A stretch of 64,000 nucleotides of DNA. It comes from Streptomyces caelestis (lineage in GTDB: Bacteria; Actinomycetota; Actinomycetes; Streptomycetales; Streptomycetaceae). Under the pieces are notes generated by a model. The model had not been told where the DNA came from and made no database searches. It saw nothing but the letters and a program-made list of their open reading frames with translations. The stretch lies in assembly GCF_014205255.1 (NCBI RefSeq), contig NZ_JACHNE010000001.1:5704001-5768000 (forward strand). The letters are read 5' to 3'. Of this stretch, positions 7,456 to 15,554 are shown piece after piece. Every line of letters starts with the position of its first letter. Within the stretch, counting starts at the first letter, position 1. The translations under genes and the position numbers were made by a program.

Positions 7456-8088
7456 CTACCGTTTCACCGCGCACAGCAGCCCGTCGCCCACCGGCAGCAG
7501 GGACGGCACCAGCTCCTGGCTCTCGCGCACCGCGCGCAGCAGCTCCCGCAGTCGCAGCACCTCGGTGGGCTGCGGACCGGAGTCCACCGTCCGGCCGTTC
7601 GCGAAGGCGCCCTCGAAGACGACGAGTCCGCCGGTGCGCAGCAGTCGCAACGATTCAGCGAGGTAGTCCATGACCTCTAGGCGATCGCCGTCGCAGAAGA
7701 CGAGGTCGTAGCCCGCGTCCGCGAGCCGGGGCAGCACGTCCAGGGCGCGGCCCGGGATGAAGCGGGCCCGGTTGCTGGCGAAGCCGGAGGCGCGGAAGGC
7801 CTGGCGGGCGAACTGCTGGTGCTCCGGCTCGGAATCCACGGTGGTCAGAACACCGTCGGGGCGCATACCGTGCAGGAGGTGGATCCCCGAGACACCACAG
7901 CCGGTCCCGATCTCCGCGACGGCCTTGGCGTCGACGGAGGCGGCCAGCAACCGCAGCGCGGCGCCCGTGCCGGGCGACACCGAGCGCAGCCCCGCCTCAC
8001 GGGCCCGGTCGCGGGCCCAGCGCAGCGCGTCGTCCTCGGCGACATAGGCGTCGGCGAACGCCCAGCTCGTCTGCCGGTTGCCGGTAAT
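7456..8088 (-). CDS. O-methyltransferase (class I, SAM-dependent), probable ATT start
   Basis: The protein shows SAM motif I (EIGTGCGVSGIHLL), an acidic residue after strand 2 (TVDSEPEH) and the FCDGDRLEVMDYL segment with the metal-type Asp of catechol O-methyltransferase relatives. The only ATG/GTG start (7980) would cut off the N-terminal helices. The coding frame clearly continues upstream through TGNRQTSWAFADAYVAEDDA to an ATT codon at 8088, which has AGGAG 6 nt upstream; no ATG, GTG or TTG is available. With ATT the protein has 210 residues. It is the equivalent of Rv1220c, divergent from the sigma gene in both genera. The substrate is unknown. Confidence 0.82.
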   Translation of the reverse strand: MTGNRQTSWAFADAYVAEDDALRWARDRAREAGLRSVSPGTGAALRLLAASVDAKAVAEIGTGCGVSGIHLLHGMRPDGVLTTVDSEPEHQQFARQAFRASGFASNRARFIPGRALDVLPRLADAGYDLVFCDGDRLEVMDYLAESLRLLRTGGLVVFEGAFANGRTVDSGPQPTEVLRLRELLRAVRESQELVPSLLPVGDGLLCAVKR

Positions 8089-8141
8089 GACCCTCTCCTG
8101 TCCCCGTGAATGCCTGGGCGTGACTGTATCCGTTGGGCCCG

Positions 8142-8167
8142 GGAACCCGCAGATGGGACCGGTCGTT
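8142..8167 (+). promoter_or_regulatory. ECF-type promoter upstream of the sigma factor gene
   Basis: GGAAC at 8142-8146, a 17-nt spacer and CGTT at 8164-8167 fit the group-4 sigma consensus GGAAC-N16/17-CGTT. Its position about 150 bp before the sigma gene suggests autoregulation, as for the M. tuberculosis SigE locus. Confidence 0.55.
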
Positions 8168-8317
8168 TGAAGGGACGAGCGAGTGGTCGCGGGTCGTGAC
8201 GGGGGGAAGGCAGTGGATCGAGGCGCCGAGCAAGTGCCGACGCAGCAGTACGAGGCGTATCAGCGCAGATCAAATTCTCGTAAAACCGCTTATCCGGTCC
8301 TAACGGGCGAGGTGGCT

Positions 8318-9091
8318 ATGGTAGGGGCTCCACTGGACACCACCAGAGCTGACAGGGGAGGTGCGGCTGCGCCTGTGGATAGAGGAGGAGTGCTCCGGCG
8401 CTTCTTCACATCCCCGGCGGGCAGGCCGACATCTGTGAACGACACTGCTGACCACAGCCACGCCGCTGACTTCACCCAGACCGCGACCTTCACCACCGAC
8501 GCGGACGGGCAGGCGTGGACTCCGCCCACGTGGGAGGAGATCGTCAGCACGCACAGCGGCCGGGTCTACCGGCTCGCCTACCGCCTGACCGGCAACCAGC
8601 ACGACGCCGAGGACCTCACACAGGAGGTCTTCGTCCGTGTCTTCCGTTCCCTGTCGACGTACACGCCGGGCACCTTCGAGGGCTGGCTGCACCGCATCAC
8701 CACGAACCTGTTCCTGGACATGGTCCGCCGCAAGCAGCGCATCCGCTTCGACGCGCTGGGCGAGGACGCGGCCGAGCGGCTGCCCAGCAAGGAGCCCTCG
8801 CCGCAGCAGGTCTTCAACGACGCGCACTTCGACGCGGACGTCCAGCAGGCCCTCGACACCCTCGCCCCCGAGTTCCGCGCCGCGGTCGTCCTGTGCGACA
8901 TCGAGGGACTGTCGTACGAGGAGATCGCCGCGACCCTCGGCGTCAAGCTCGGCACGGTCCGCTCGCGGATCCACCGCGGCCGCTCCCAGCTGCGCAAGGC
9001 CCTCGCGCACCGCTCCCCTCAGGCGCGCGCCGAGCGCCGCTCCTTCGTGCCCCGTGTTCCCGCACTGGGAGGAGGGGGCGCGAGCGCGTGA
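8318..9091 (+). CDS. ECF (group 4) RNA polymerase sigma factor, mycobacterial SigE type
   Basis: The 257-residue protein (ATG at 8318 with GGCGAGG upstream; an in-frame GTG at 8183 is less likely) has a poorly conserved ~75-residue N-terminal extension. Region 2 includes RVYRLAYRLTGNQHDAEDLTQ and the core-binding/-10 segment, with the WLHRITTNLFLDMVRR block. Region 4 includes FRAAVVLCDIEGLSYEEIA and a helix-turn-helix GVKLGTVRSRIHRGR. It would direct RNA polymerase to GGAAC/CGTT promoters under envelope stress. The stop overlaps the anti-sigma start (GTGA), so the two are coupled. The name sigE is avoided because Streptomyces sigE is a different gene. Confidence 0.95.
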   Translation: MVGAPLDTTRADRGGAAAPVDRGGVLRRFFTSPAGRPTSVNDTADHSHAADFTQTATFTTDADGQAWTPPTWEEIVSTHSGRVYRLAYRLTGNQHDAEDLTQEVFVRVFRSLSTYTPGTFEGWLHRITTNLFLDMVRRKQRIRFDALGEDAAERLPSKEPSPQQVFNDAHFDADVQQALDTLAPEFRAAVVLCDIEGLSYEEIAATLGVKLGTVRSRIHRGRSQLRKALAHRSPQARAERRSFVPRVPALGGGGASA

Positions 9092-10089
9092 GCGGATCAC
9101 GGCCTGACGCTTCCGAGGGACACCTCGCAGAGCAGCACCTGGGAGACCGACTCTCCGCCCTGGTCGACGGAGAGCTCGGTCATGACGCGCGTGAGCGCGT
9201 ACTGGCGCATGTGGCCACCTGCCCGAAGTGCAAGGCGGAGGTGGACGCCCAGCGCCGGCTGAAGAACGTCTTCGCGGAGGCGGCCCCGCCGCCCCCCTCC
9301 GAGAGCTTCCTGGCTCGCCTGCAGGGACTACCCGCGGGCGGCGGCCCGGACGGTGATGCCACACCGCCGGGCGGGGGAGCGCTGCCCGGCGGACTGTCCG
9401 GACGGTTCGGAACGTCCGGGGCCTTCGGAGCGAAGCGCGGCGACCGGTTCGAGTTCGGGTACGTCCCGGCCCGGCCGCACGTCCCCGTGCTGCCGTCCGC
9501 CGACCGCGGCCTGCCTTCGGGCAGCCGGGGCTTCCGTATCCACGACGTCGGCCGGCACGAGCCCGACAGATCCTCCTCGCGGCTGCGGTTCGCCTTCGCG
9601 GCCGCCGGAGCCGTGTCCCTGGCCGCGATCGCCCTGGGCGGCGTCACCACCGGCACCCCGACCGACACGGACGCCCGCGGCGGCTCCGGCACGGGGAGCA
9701 ACGTGACCCCGATGCGCACTCAGGGCACGGCCGCCGCGACGCAGCCCGAATCCCAGCGGCGCCGCAGTACGGGGCCCCTGCTCGGGCAGGTGCACGGCCA
9801 GAGTCCGCTCGGCCGCACCCCGGCCGCCCTGACCGAGGTGTCCGCACCACTGCTGCCGGGTGTGCCGCATTCCGCAGCGGGGCAGCAGGCCGTCCACGCG
9901 CTGGCCGCCCCGGTGATGGCCGGTGCCGCCGCCATGTCCCCGCTGATACGTCCGCTCGAGGCGGCCCCGCCGACCGCCCTGACCCCGTGGTCCGTGGTCC
10001 CCGAGATCGCGGCACCCCTGCTCGCGGTGCCCCTCCCGGACACGACCTCGTCCCCCTCTCCTCCCGCCTCCTCCCGTACGGCCCGCTGA
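9088..10089 (+). CDS. Zinc-type anti-sigma factor with C-terminal extracytoplasmic domain
   Basis: The GTG at 9088 overlaps the sigma stop by 4 nt and gives 333 residues. Near residue 45 the motif HVATCPKC matches the ZAS H-x3-C-x2-C zinc site (RsrA/RseA family) that binds and inhibits the partner sigma. A long Gly/Pro-rich linker follows, then one transmembrane helix (about residues 170-190, FAAAGAVSLAAIALGG) and an external Ala/Pro/Thr-rich tail. This resembles RseA of the mycobacterial SigE locus, but a clear membrane span implies signalling across the membrane. Possible regulated proteolysis by the adjacent HtrA is inference. A redox-responsive zinc switch is equally possible. Confidence 0.9.
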   Translation: MSGSRPDASEGHLAEQHLGDRLSALVDGELGHDARERVLAHVATCPKCKAEVDAQRRLKNVFAEAAPPPPSESFLARLQGLPAGGGPDGDATPPGGGALPGGLSGRFGTSGAFGAKRGDRFEFGYVPARPHVPVLPSADRGLPSGSRGFRIHDVGRHEPDRSSSRLRFAFAAAGAVSLAAIALGGVTTGTPTDTDARGGSGTGSNVTPMRTQGTAAATQPESQRRRSTGPLLGQVHGQSPLGRTPAALTEVSAPLLPGVPHSAAGQQAVHALAAPVMAGAAAMSPLIRPLEAAPPTALTPWSVVPEIAAPLLAVPLPDTTSSPSPPASSRTAR

Positions 10090-10222
10090 CCGGCCGCTGC
10101 GCGGCGGCGAGCGAACCTGATTGAATCCGGGGGTGGCGCCCGCGGCCGAGGCGTGGCCGCGGGCGCCGATTCGACGAACTGCGGCTACCGCCGTCGAGCC
10201 GTGCCGCGGCTGTGGGGAGAGC

Positions 10223-12112
10223 ATGAACGAGGGGAAGCCCGCGAAGGCCAAGTGGTGGAGTCCTCGGCCGCAGGGCCTTTCGGGGGAGCCGGGGAGCGCG
10301 GGGCCGGCCCGCGAGGACTCGGCTGCCACCGACGGCGACTTCGAGCTGGCGCGGCCTGCCGTGCGGCTGGACGAGGACGGCGGCGACTACGAGCTGAGGC
10401 GCCCCGAGCCGGTACCGGCCGACGGCGAGCCCGCCGGGGCGCCCGCCGGGGCCGCCGAGCACGGCGTTCGCGCCACGCCCGCCGTGCCGCCCCGGGGCGG
10501 GCCCGCCGGGAGCGCTGTGGAGTCGACCGGGCCGGCCCCCTTCGCCGCGGACACCGGGATCCCCACATCCGCCGTACCGGTCGACGGAGCCCCGAAGCCC
10601 CTGCACGATCCCGACCCGTACAGCACACCGCCCTACGGCGAACCCGGCCCCTGGGCGCCCGCGCCGCCGGTGCAGCATCCGGCGGCGACACCGGCGCACG
10701 GCGTCGCGGCAGCGGACCGGTCGGCCATGCCCGCCACGCCCGTTCGGCCGCCGCAGGGGGCACCGGCGGCCCCGCCCGGCATCCCAGCGCCTGCCATGCC
10801 CCTACAGCCCCCCAGCGCCCCCACGCCGGCGCCCGCTGCGGCTGTCCACGCCGACACCCCGCCCCCGCCCTCGGCAGCCGCCCAGACCCCCGCTCCCGAC
10901 CCCTGGCAGCGCTACGACCCCTGGGCAGCTCCCGTGCCTCCGGGCGGCCAGGGCCCACTCCAGCAGAACGGGGCGGGCGTGCTCAGCACGGAGCAGCGGC
11001 GTCGGCGGGGCAGGAAGGCGCTGGCCGGTGGCGCCGTACTGCTCGCGCTCGTGTCCGGGGGCGTCGGCGGTGCCATGGGGACGTATCTGGAGCGGAACGG
11101 CGGCGTCGGGACCGTCGAGTTGCCGCAGGCCGGGGAGGAACCCACCGGGCGCGCCGCGGACAGTGTGGCCGGGATCGCCGGGCGGGCCCTGCCCAGCGTG
11201 GTCACGCTGCATGTGAGCGGCTCCGGCGAGCAGGGCACGGGCACCGGCTTCGTGCTCGACACCCAGGGGCACATCCTCACCAACAACCACGTCGTGCGGC
11301 CCGCCGGATCCGCCGGCGAGATCACGGTGACCTTCGACGGCGGGGAGAGTGCCGAGGCCGAGCTCGTCGGCCGGGACAGCGGCTACGACCTCGCCGTCGT
11401 GAAGGTGAAGGGCGTACGCGGACTCACCCCGCTGGCGCTCGGCAACTCGGACAACGTGCAGGTCGGCGACCCGGTCGTGGCCATCGGTGCGCCCTTCGAC
11501 CTGGCCGGCACCGTCACCTCCGGCATCATCAGCGCCAAGCAGCGGCCCATCACGGCGGGCGGCGAGAAGGGTGACGGCAGCGACGTGTCGTACGTCGACG
11601 CGCTCCAGACCGACGCGCCCATCAACCCGGGCAACTCCGGCGGGCCCCTGCTCGACGCCCGGGCCCGGGTCATCGGCATCAACTCGGCCATCCGGTCGGC
11701 GGGCAGCGGATCCGAGCTGGAGGGTGGTCAGTCCGGCTCGATAGGCCTCGGCTTCGCCATACCCATCAACCAGGGCAAGCGCGTCGCCGAGGAACTGATC
11801 AACACCGGGAAGGCGACCCACCCGGTGATCGGCATCACTCTCGACATGGACTACACGGGCGACGGCGCCCGCGTCGCCGCCGAGGGCAGTGAAGGTGGAT
11901 CCCCGGTGACCGTGGGCGGTCCGGGCGCCAAGGCCGGGATCAAGGCGGGCGACGTCATCACCGAGATCGACGGGCAGCGCGTCCACTCCGGTGAGGAACT
12001 GATCGTCAAGACCCGGGCCCACCGTCCCGGCGACCGGCTGGAGCTGACCGTGGAGCGTGGCGGCAAGGAGCGGACGATGTCGCTCGTCCTCGGGTCCTCC
12101 GGCGGCAGCTGA
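10223..12112 (+). CDS. HtrA/DegP-like membrane-anchored serine protease with PDZ domain
   Basis: The ATG at 10223 has GGGGAGAGC directly upstream and gives 629 residues. About 265 residues of Pro/Ala-rich disordered cytoplasmic sequence precede a basic stretch (RRRRGRKA) and one transmembrane helix. The trypsin-like domain follows with the catalytic triad visible in ILTNNHVV (His), SGYDLAVVKVK (Asp) and NPGNSGGPL (Ser). A single C-terminal PDZ domain includes KAGIKAGDVITEIDGQ. It would degrade or refold damaged exported proteins. Its position after sigma and anti-sigma matches Rv1223, so it is likely a member of the same stress response, possibly acting on the anti-sigma. Confidence 0.95.
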   Translation: MNEGKPAKAKWWSPRPQGLSGEPGSAGPAREDSAATDGDFELARPAVRLDEDGGDYELRRPEPVPADGEPAGAPAGAAEHGVRATPAVPPRGGPAGSAVESTGPAPFAADTGIPTSAVPVDGAPKPLHDPDPYSTPPYGEPGPWAPAPPVQHPAATPAHGVAAADRSAMPATPVRPPQGAPAAPPGIPAPAMPLQPPSAPTPAPAAAVHADTPPPPSAAAQTPAPDPWQRYDPWAAPVPPGGQGPLQQNGAGVLSTEQRRRRGRKALAGGAVLLALVSGGVGGAMGTYLERNGGVGTVELPQAGEEPTGRAADSVAGIAGRALPSVVTLHVSGSGEQGTGTGFVLDTQGHILTNNHVVRPAGSAGEITVTFDGGESAEAELVGRDSGYDLAVVKVKGVRGLTPLALGNSDNVQVGDPVVAIGAPFDLAGTVTSGIISAKQRPITAGGEKGDGSDVSYVDALQTDAPINPGNSGGPLLDARARVIGINSAIRSAGSGSELEGGQSGSIGLGFAIPINQGKRVAEELINTGKATHPVIGITLDMDYTGDGARVAAEGSEGGSPVTVGGPGAKAGIKAGDVITEIDGQRVHSGEELIVKTRAHRPGDRLELTVERGGKERTMSLVLGSSGGS

Positions 12113-12305
12113 GTCGTGATGTCCGGGACTTACAGGGACGAACATGGCAAACATTCGGGAAAGCGATTCCACTCCCCGCACTCGGAGGTCTCGGGACGGT
12201 ACCGGTCGGACGGGATCGCCGGGTACCGTGGATCCGGCCCGGACCACGGCAAGACCCGCATGACCACCGAGGGCCGAGGACCGAGGACAGCGCGAGGAGC
12301 TGCAG

Positions 12306-12746
12306 GTGTTCAATGACATAGGACCACTCGAGCTGGTGACGCTCATCGTCCTTGCCGTGCTCGTCTTCGGTCCGGAAAAGCTCCCCAAGGTCATCCAGGA
12401 CGTGACGCGCACGATCCGGAAGATCCGTGAGTTCTCGGAGAGCGCTAAGAACGACATCCGGGAGGAACTGGGCCCGGAGTTCAAGGACTTCGAGTTCGAG
12501 GACCTCAACCCCAAGACGTTCATCCGCAAGCAGCTGGACAACGAGGACCTGGGGCTCAAGGAGATCCGCAACGGCTTCGACCTGAAGAAGGAGATGGCCG
12601 AGGTCACCGACGCCGTCCACAGCCGTGACTCCGACACGTCCTCCTCGTCGTCCTCCGGCTCCTCCGGCGGCCGCATCGACATGACGAAGAAGCCCGAGCT
12701 CCCCGACCGGGACGACCGGCCGCCCTTCGACGCGGACGCCACCTGA
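12306..12746 (+). CDS. tatB: Sec-independent (Tat) translocase subunit TatB
   Basis: The GTG-started protein (146 residues, GAGGAG 7-10 nt upstream) begins with FNDIGPLELVTLIVLAVLVFGPEKLP: a short periplasmic start, one transmembrane helix and the conserved Phe-Gly-Pro hinge. An amphipathic helix (LPKVIQDVTRTIRKIREF) and a charged tail with a run of serines follow. The length and the Glu/Asp-rich tail favour TatB over TatA. TatB receives twin-arginine preproteins with TatC, whose gene is elsewhere. The gene follows htrA as in mycobacteria. The 193-bp gap before it holds an inverted repeat (GGTACC arms) but no clear promoter. Confidence 0.92.
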   Translation: MFNDIGPLELVTLIVLAVLVFGPEKLPKVIQDVTRTIRKIREFSESAKNDIREELGPEFKDFEFEDLNPKTFIRKQLDNEDLGLKEIRNGFDLKKEMAEVTDAVHSRDSDTSSSSSSGSSGGRIDMTKKPELPDRDDRPPFDADAT

Positions 12747-12968
12747 GCCGCGCGCCGCGGTGTGCTCCCCGGTACGCGTGACGCGTTTCATACTCCGGTA
12801 GGGCTGTCCACGGCCTGATCGAGGCGCCCGTGCGGCCCACGCGCCGGGCGCTTTCCCTGCTGCTCGCGGCGGTGTGGCTATGCTGCCGAGTTGTTGTGCG
12901 GACCGGTCGAGTACGCCCGAAGGGGGGCGGGCCGCCCGGTCCGACTAGAGCGAGGAGGGCTCGGGCAC

Positions 12969-13640
12969 ATGGAGACGACGAGTGGGTCAGTCGCACAGGC
13001 GCCGGCCGCGGAGGGCGGACAGCAGGCCCCCTCCGCCCGGCGTACGGTCGACGGCTACCTGCGCGCGCCCTTCCCGTGGTACGGCCTCGACGAGGCGTTC
13101 ACGGGGCCGCGCTGGCTGATGCAGGTCGGGACGACGGCCGACGGGGCCGTGGAACACGGGTCCATCGGGCACGGTGACGAGCCGACGGTGCGCAACGAGT
13201 TCGCCGCCGGGGGTGATCAGGACGCCAAGGAGAAGTTCGCGGTCGTGGTGACCGTGGCGGCGAGTCCCTCACGGCGCAGTGCGGACGGCACGGGGTTGCT
13301 GGAGGCGACGTCGGTGTCCTCGGCGGCCTGGCTCGCGGGTGTGGGGCTGCTGTCCTTCACGTGGCCCGGGCAGATGGACCACTCCCTGCGGGACGACTGG
13401 CTGGAGCAGCAGACGGAGACGGCGTGGGTGCTGGCGGACGACCTGGACGGGGCCGACTGGTCGACGCTGTCGCTGCCGGTGGACGGGGTGCCGACGGCGT
13501 TCCACTACCGGGAGTCCGAGTTCGGGTGGGTGCTGGCCGGGTCGACTTCGGCGGGTGTCCATCTGGGTGCCTACGGGCGCGGCATGAGTGCGTACGGGCT
13601 CGGCTTCGCCGTGGTCAAGGACATCGCCGCGTACGCGTGA
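12969..13640 (+). CDS. Conserved Streptomyces protein of unknown function
   Basis: The 223-residue protein starts at the ATG at 12969, with AGGAGG about 10 nt upstream. It has no signal peptide or transmembrane helix. The sequence is rich in Trp, Gly and acidic residues (for example PFPWYGLDEAFTGPRWLMQVG and LPVDGVPTAFHYRESEFGW). It alternates strand-like segments, suggesting a beta-rich fold. No known catalytic motif is recognised. It stands alone between tatB and the convergent mrp gene, with a hairpin terminator 6 nt after its stop. Confidence 0.85.
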   Translation: METTSGSVAQAPAAEGGQQAPSARRTVDGYLRAPFPWYGLDEAFTGPRWLMQVGTTADGAVEHGSIGHGDEPTVRNEFAAGGDQDAKEKFAVVVTVAASPSRRSADGTGLLEATSVSSAAWLAGVGLLSFTWPGQMDHSLRDDWLEQQTETAWVLADDLDGADWSTLSLPVDGVPTAFHYRESEFGWVLAGSTSAGVHLGAYGRGMSAYGLGFAVVKDIAAYA

Positions 13641-13645
13641 GTTGG

Positions 13646-13671
13646 GGGGCGCCGGTTGGTTTCGGCGCCCC
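13646..13671. terminator. Hairpin between convergent genes
   Basis: A 9-bp stem GGGGCGCCG/CGGCGCCCC (13646-13654, 13663-13671) with an 8-nt loop follows the stop of the unknown gene at 13640. Confidence 0.7.
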
Positions 13672-13689
13672 TTCCCGTAGGGCTTCGGC

Positions 13690-13775
13690 CGGATGGGCGG
13701 CTGCGGGTGCGACGTGGTTGCTCGCGCCCACGCGGCGGAGCCGCATATCGGCCCAGCCCCCCGCCCCGAAGGTAC
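13690..13775. repeat. Dispersed Streptomyces intergenic repeat
   Basis: The stretch contains GGTTGCTCGCGCCCACGCGG, GCGGAGCCGCATATCG and CAGCCCCCCGCCCC. From memory, these words recur between convergent Streptomyces genes. It is non-coding and lies just past the stop of the mrp-type gene. Confidence 0.4.
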
Positions 13776-13777
13776 GT

Positions 13778-14911
13778 CTAGAACTTGTTCCTCGGAGTGA
13801 TCCCCAGGGACAGGCCCGACAGGCCCCGCTGCCGTCCTCCCAGCTTCCCCGCGATCGACCGCAGGGCCGAGCCCGCCGGGGAGTCCGGGTCCGTCAGGAC
13901 GACCGGCTTGCCCTCGTCGCCGCCCTCGCGGAGGCGGACGTCGATGGGGATGCTGCCGAGGACCGGGACGTTCGTGCCGGTCGTGCGGGTCAGGCCGTCG
14001 GCGACCGCCTGGCCGCCGCCCGTGCCGAAGACGTCGACCATCTCGCCGCAGTGCGGGCAGGGCAGGCCGGACATGTTCTCGACCACGCCGACGATCTTCT
14101 GGTGGGTCTGCACGGCGATGGAGCCGGCGCGCTCGGCGACCTCGGCAGCGGCCTGCTGCGGGGTCGTGACGACCAGGATCTCGGCGTTCGGGACCAGCTG
14201 GGCGACGGAGATCGCGATGTCGCCGGTGCCGGGCGGCAGGTCCAGCAGGAGCACGTCCAGGTCGCCCCAGTACACGTCCGCCAGGAACTGCTGGAGGGCG
14301 CGGTGGAGCATCGGGCCGCGCCAGACGACCGGGGCGTTGCCCGGGGTGAACATGCCGATGGAGATGACCTTCACGCCGTTCGCCGACGGCGGCATGATCA
14401 TGTTCTCGACCTGGGTGGGGCGGCCGTCGGCGCCCAGCATGCGCGGCACGCTGTGGCCGTAGATGTCGGCGTCCACGACACCGACCTTGAGGCCGTCGGC
14501 CGCCATCGCCGCCGCCAGGTTCACCGTCACCGAGGACTTGCCCACGCCGCCCTTGCCGGAGGCGACCGCGTAGACACGGGTCAGGCTGCCCGGCTTGGCG
14601 AAGGGGACCTCGCGCTCGGTCTGGCCGCCGCGCAGGGCGGACGCCAGCTCGCGGCGCTGTTCGTCGCTCATCACGTCGAGCGTGACGTCGACGCTGGTGA
14701 CGCCCTCCACGCCGGAGACCGCCTCGGTCACGCGCTGCGTGATCGTGTCCCGCATCGGGCAGCCCGAGACCGTGAGGTACACGGTGACCGCGACCGCCCC
14801 GTCCGCACCGATCTCCACGGATTTGACCATCCCGAGCTCGGTGATGGGCTTGTGGATCTCGGGGTCGTTCACCGTCGCCAGCGCCTCGCGCACCGCGTCT
14901 TCCGTAGCCAT
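13778..14911 (-). CDS. Mrp/ApbC (NBP35-like) iron-sulfur carrier P-loop ATPase
   Basis: The 377-residue protein starts at the ATG at 14911 (MATEDAVREAL). It has an N-terminal MIP18/DUF59 domain with the conserved GCPMRDTI Cys (residues 1-95). The ATPase domain follows with the deviant Walker A loop SGKGGVGKSS near residue 120, DADIYGHS, and switch LLLDLPPGTGD. A C-terminal CPHCG (Cys-x2-Cys) would hold a bridging 4Fe-4S cluster between subunits. The protein likely delivers Fe-S clusters to target enzymes. It is the last gene of a three-gene minus-strand unit with the MgtE-like and DUF1003 genes. Confidence 0.93.
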   Translation of the reverse strand: MATEDAVREALATVNDPEIHKPITELGMVKSVEIGADGAVAVTVYLTVSGCPMRDTITQRVTEAVSGVEGVTSVDVTLDVMSDEQRRELASALRGGQTEREVPFAKPGSLTRVYAVASGKGGVGKSSVTVNLAAAMAADGLKVGVVDADIYGHSVPRMLGADGRPTQVENMIMPPSANGVKVISIGMFTPGNAPVVWRGPMLHRALQQFLADVYWGDLDVLLLDLPPGTGDIAISVAQLVPNAEILVVTTPQQAAAEVAERAGSIAVQTHQKIVGVVENMSGLPCPHCGEMVDVFGTGGGQAVADGLTRTTGTNVPVLGSIPIDVRLREGGDEGKPVVLTDPDSPAGSALRSIAGKLGGRQRGLSGLSLGITPRNKF

Positions 14912-14954
14912 AGGGTCGATGGTACGGCGCCGTACCGTGGCGTAGGAAAGGCCG

Positions 14955-15554
14955 TCAGCGGTCGTCTGCGTCACGTCCCGGTGACCGTTCCGCCGGGAAT
15001 ACGACCGAGCCGTGACGGTGGCCGTTGTGCCGCTCCTCCAGTTCCTTGACCACGTCCTGGAGTTCCGAGCGGATCCAGTCGCGGGTGGCGACCTCGCCGA
15101 GGCCGATGCGCAGGGCGGCGACCTCGCGGGTCAGGTACTCGGTGTCCGCGATCGACCGCTCGTTCTGCTTGCGGTCCTGCTCCAGGTTGACCCGGTCGCG
15201 GTCGTCCTGCCGGTTCTGCGCGAGCAGGATCAGCGGGGCGGCGTAGGAGGCCTGGAGCGACAGCATCAGGGTCAGGAAGATGAACGGGTACTCGTCGAAG
15301 CGCAGGTCGCGCGGGGCGAGGGTGTTCCACGCCACCCACAGGATGATGGCGGCCGTCATCCAGACCAGGAACCGTCCGGTGCCGAGGAAGCGCGCGATGC
15401 GTTCCGAGAACCGTCCGAAGGCCTCCGGGTCGTACTCGGGCAGGATCCGGTGCTTGGGCACGCCCGGCTGGTCGAGGCGGGCGGTGCGCGGCCGGCCTGC
15501 CGCCGTCGAGCCGGACGGAATGCGCTCGCGCAGGGTCTCGCGCTCAGGAACCAT
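14955..15554 (-). CDS. DUF1003 membrane protein
   Basis: The 199-residue protein overlaps the end of the MgtE-like gene by 11 nt (start ATG at 15554). After a basic N-terminal region it has two transmembrane helices (WMTAAIILWVAWNTLA and FIFLTLMLSLQASYAAPLILL). The DUF1003 core NRQDDRDR and a C-terminal coiled coil that ends in a His/Arg-rich tail follow. The family is of unknown function. Coupling to a soluble MgtE/CBS protein suggests that the two form one complex at the membrane, possibly a split magnesium sensor or transporter; this is inference. Confidence 0.9.
   Translation of the reverse strand: MVPERETLRERIPSGSTAAGRPRTARLDQPGVPKHRILPEYDPEAFGRFSERIARFLGTGRFLVWMTAAIILWVAWNTLAPRDLRFDEYPFIFLTLMLSLQASYAAPLILLAQNRQDDRDRVNLEQDRKQNERSIADTEYLTREVAALRIGLGEVATRDWIRSELQDVVKELEERHNGHRHGSVVFPAERSPGRDADDR

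Noticed and set aside
8183..8317. Extended N-terminus for the sigma factor from the GTG at 8183
   Set aside because: The ribosome site and composition favour the ATG at 8318; the upstream stretch contains the promoter region.
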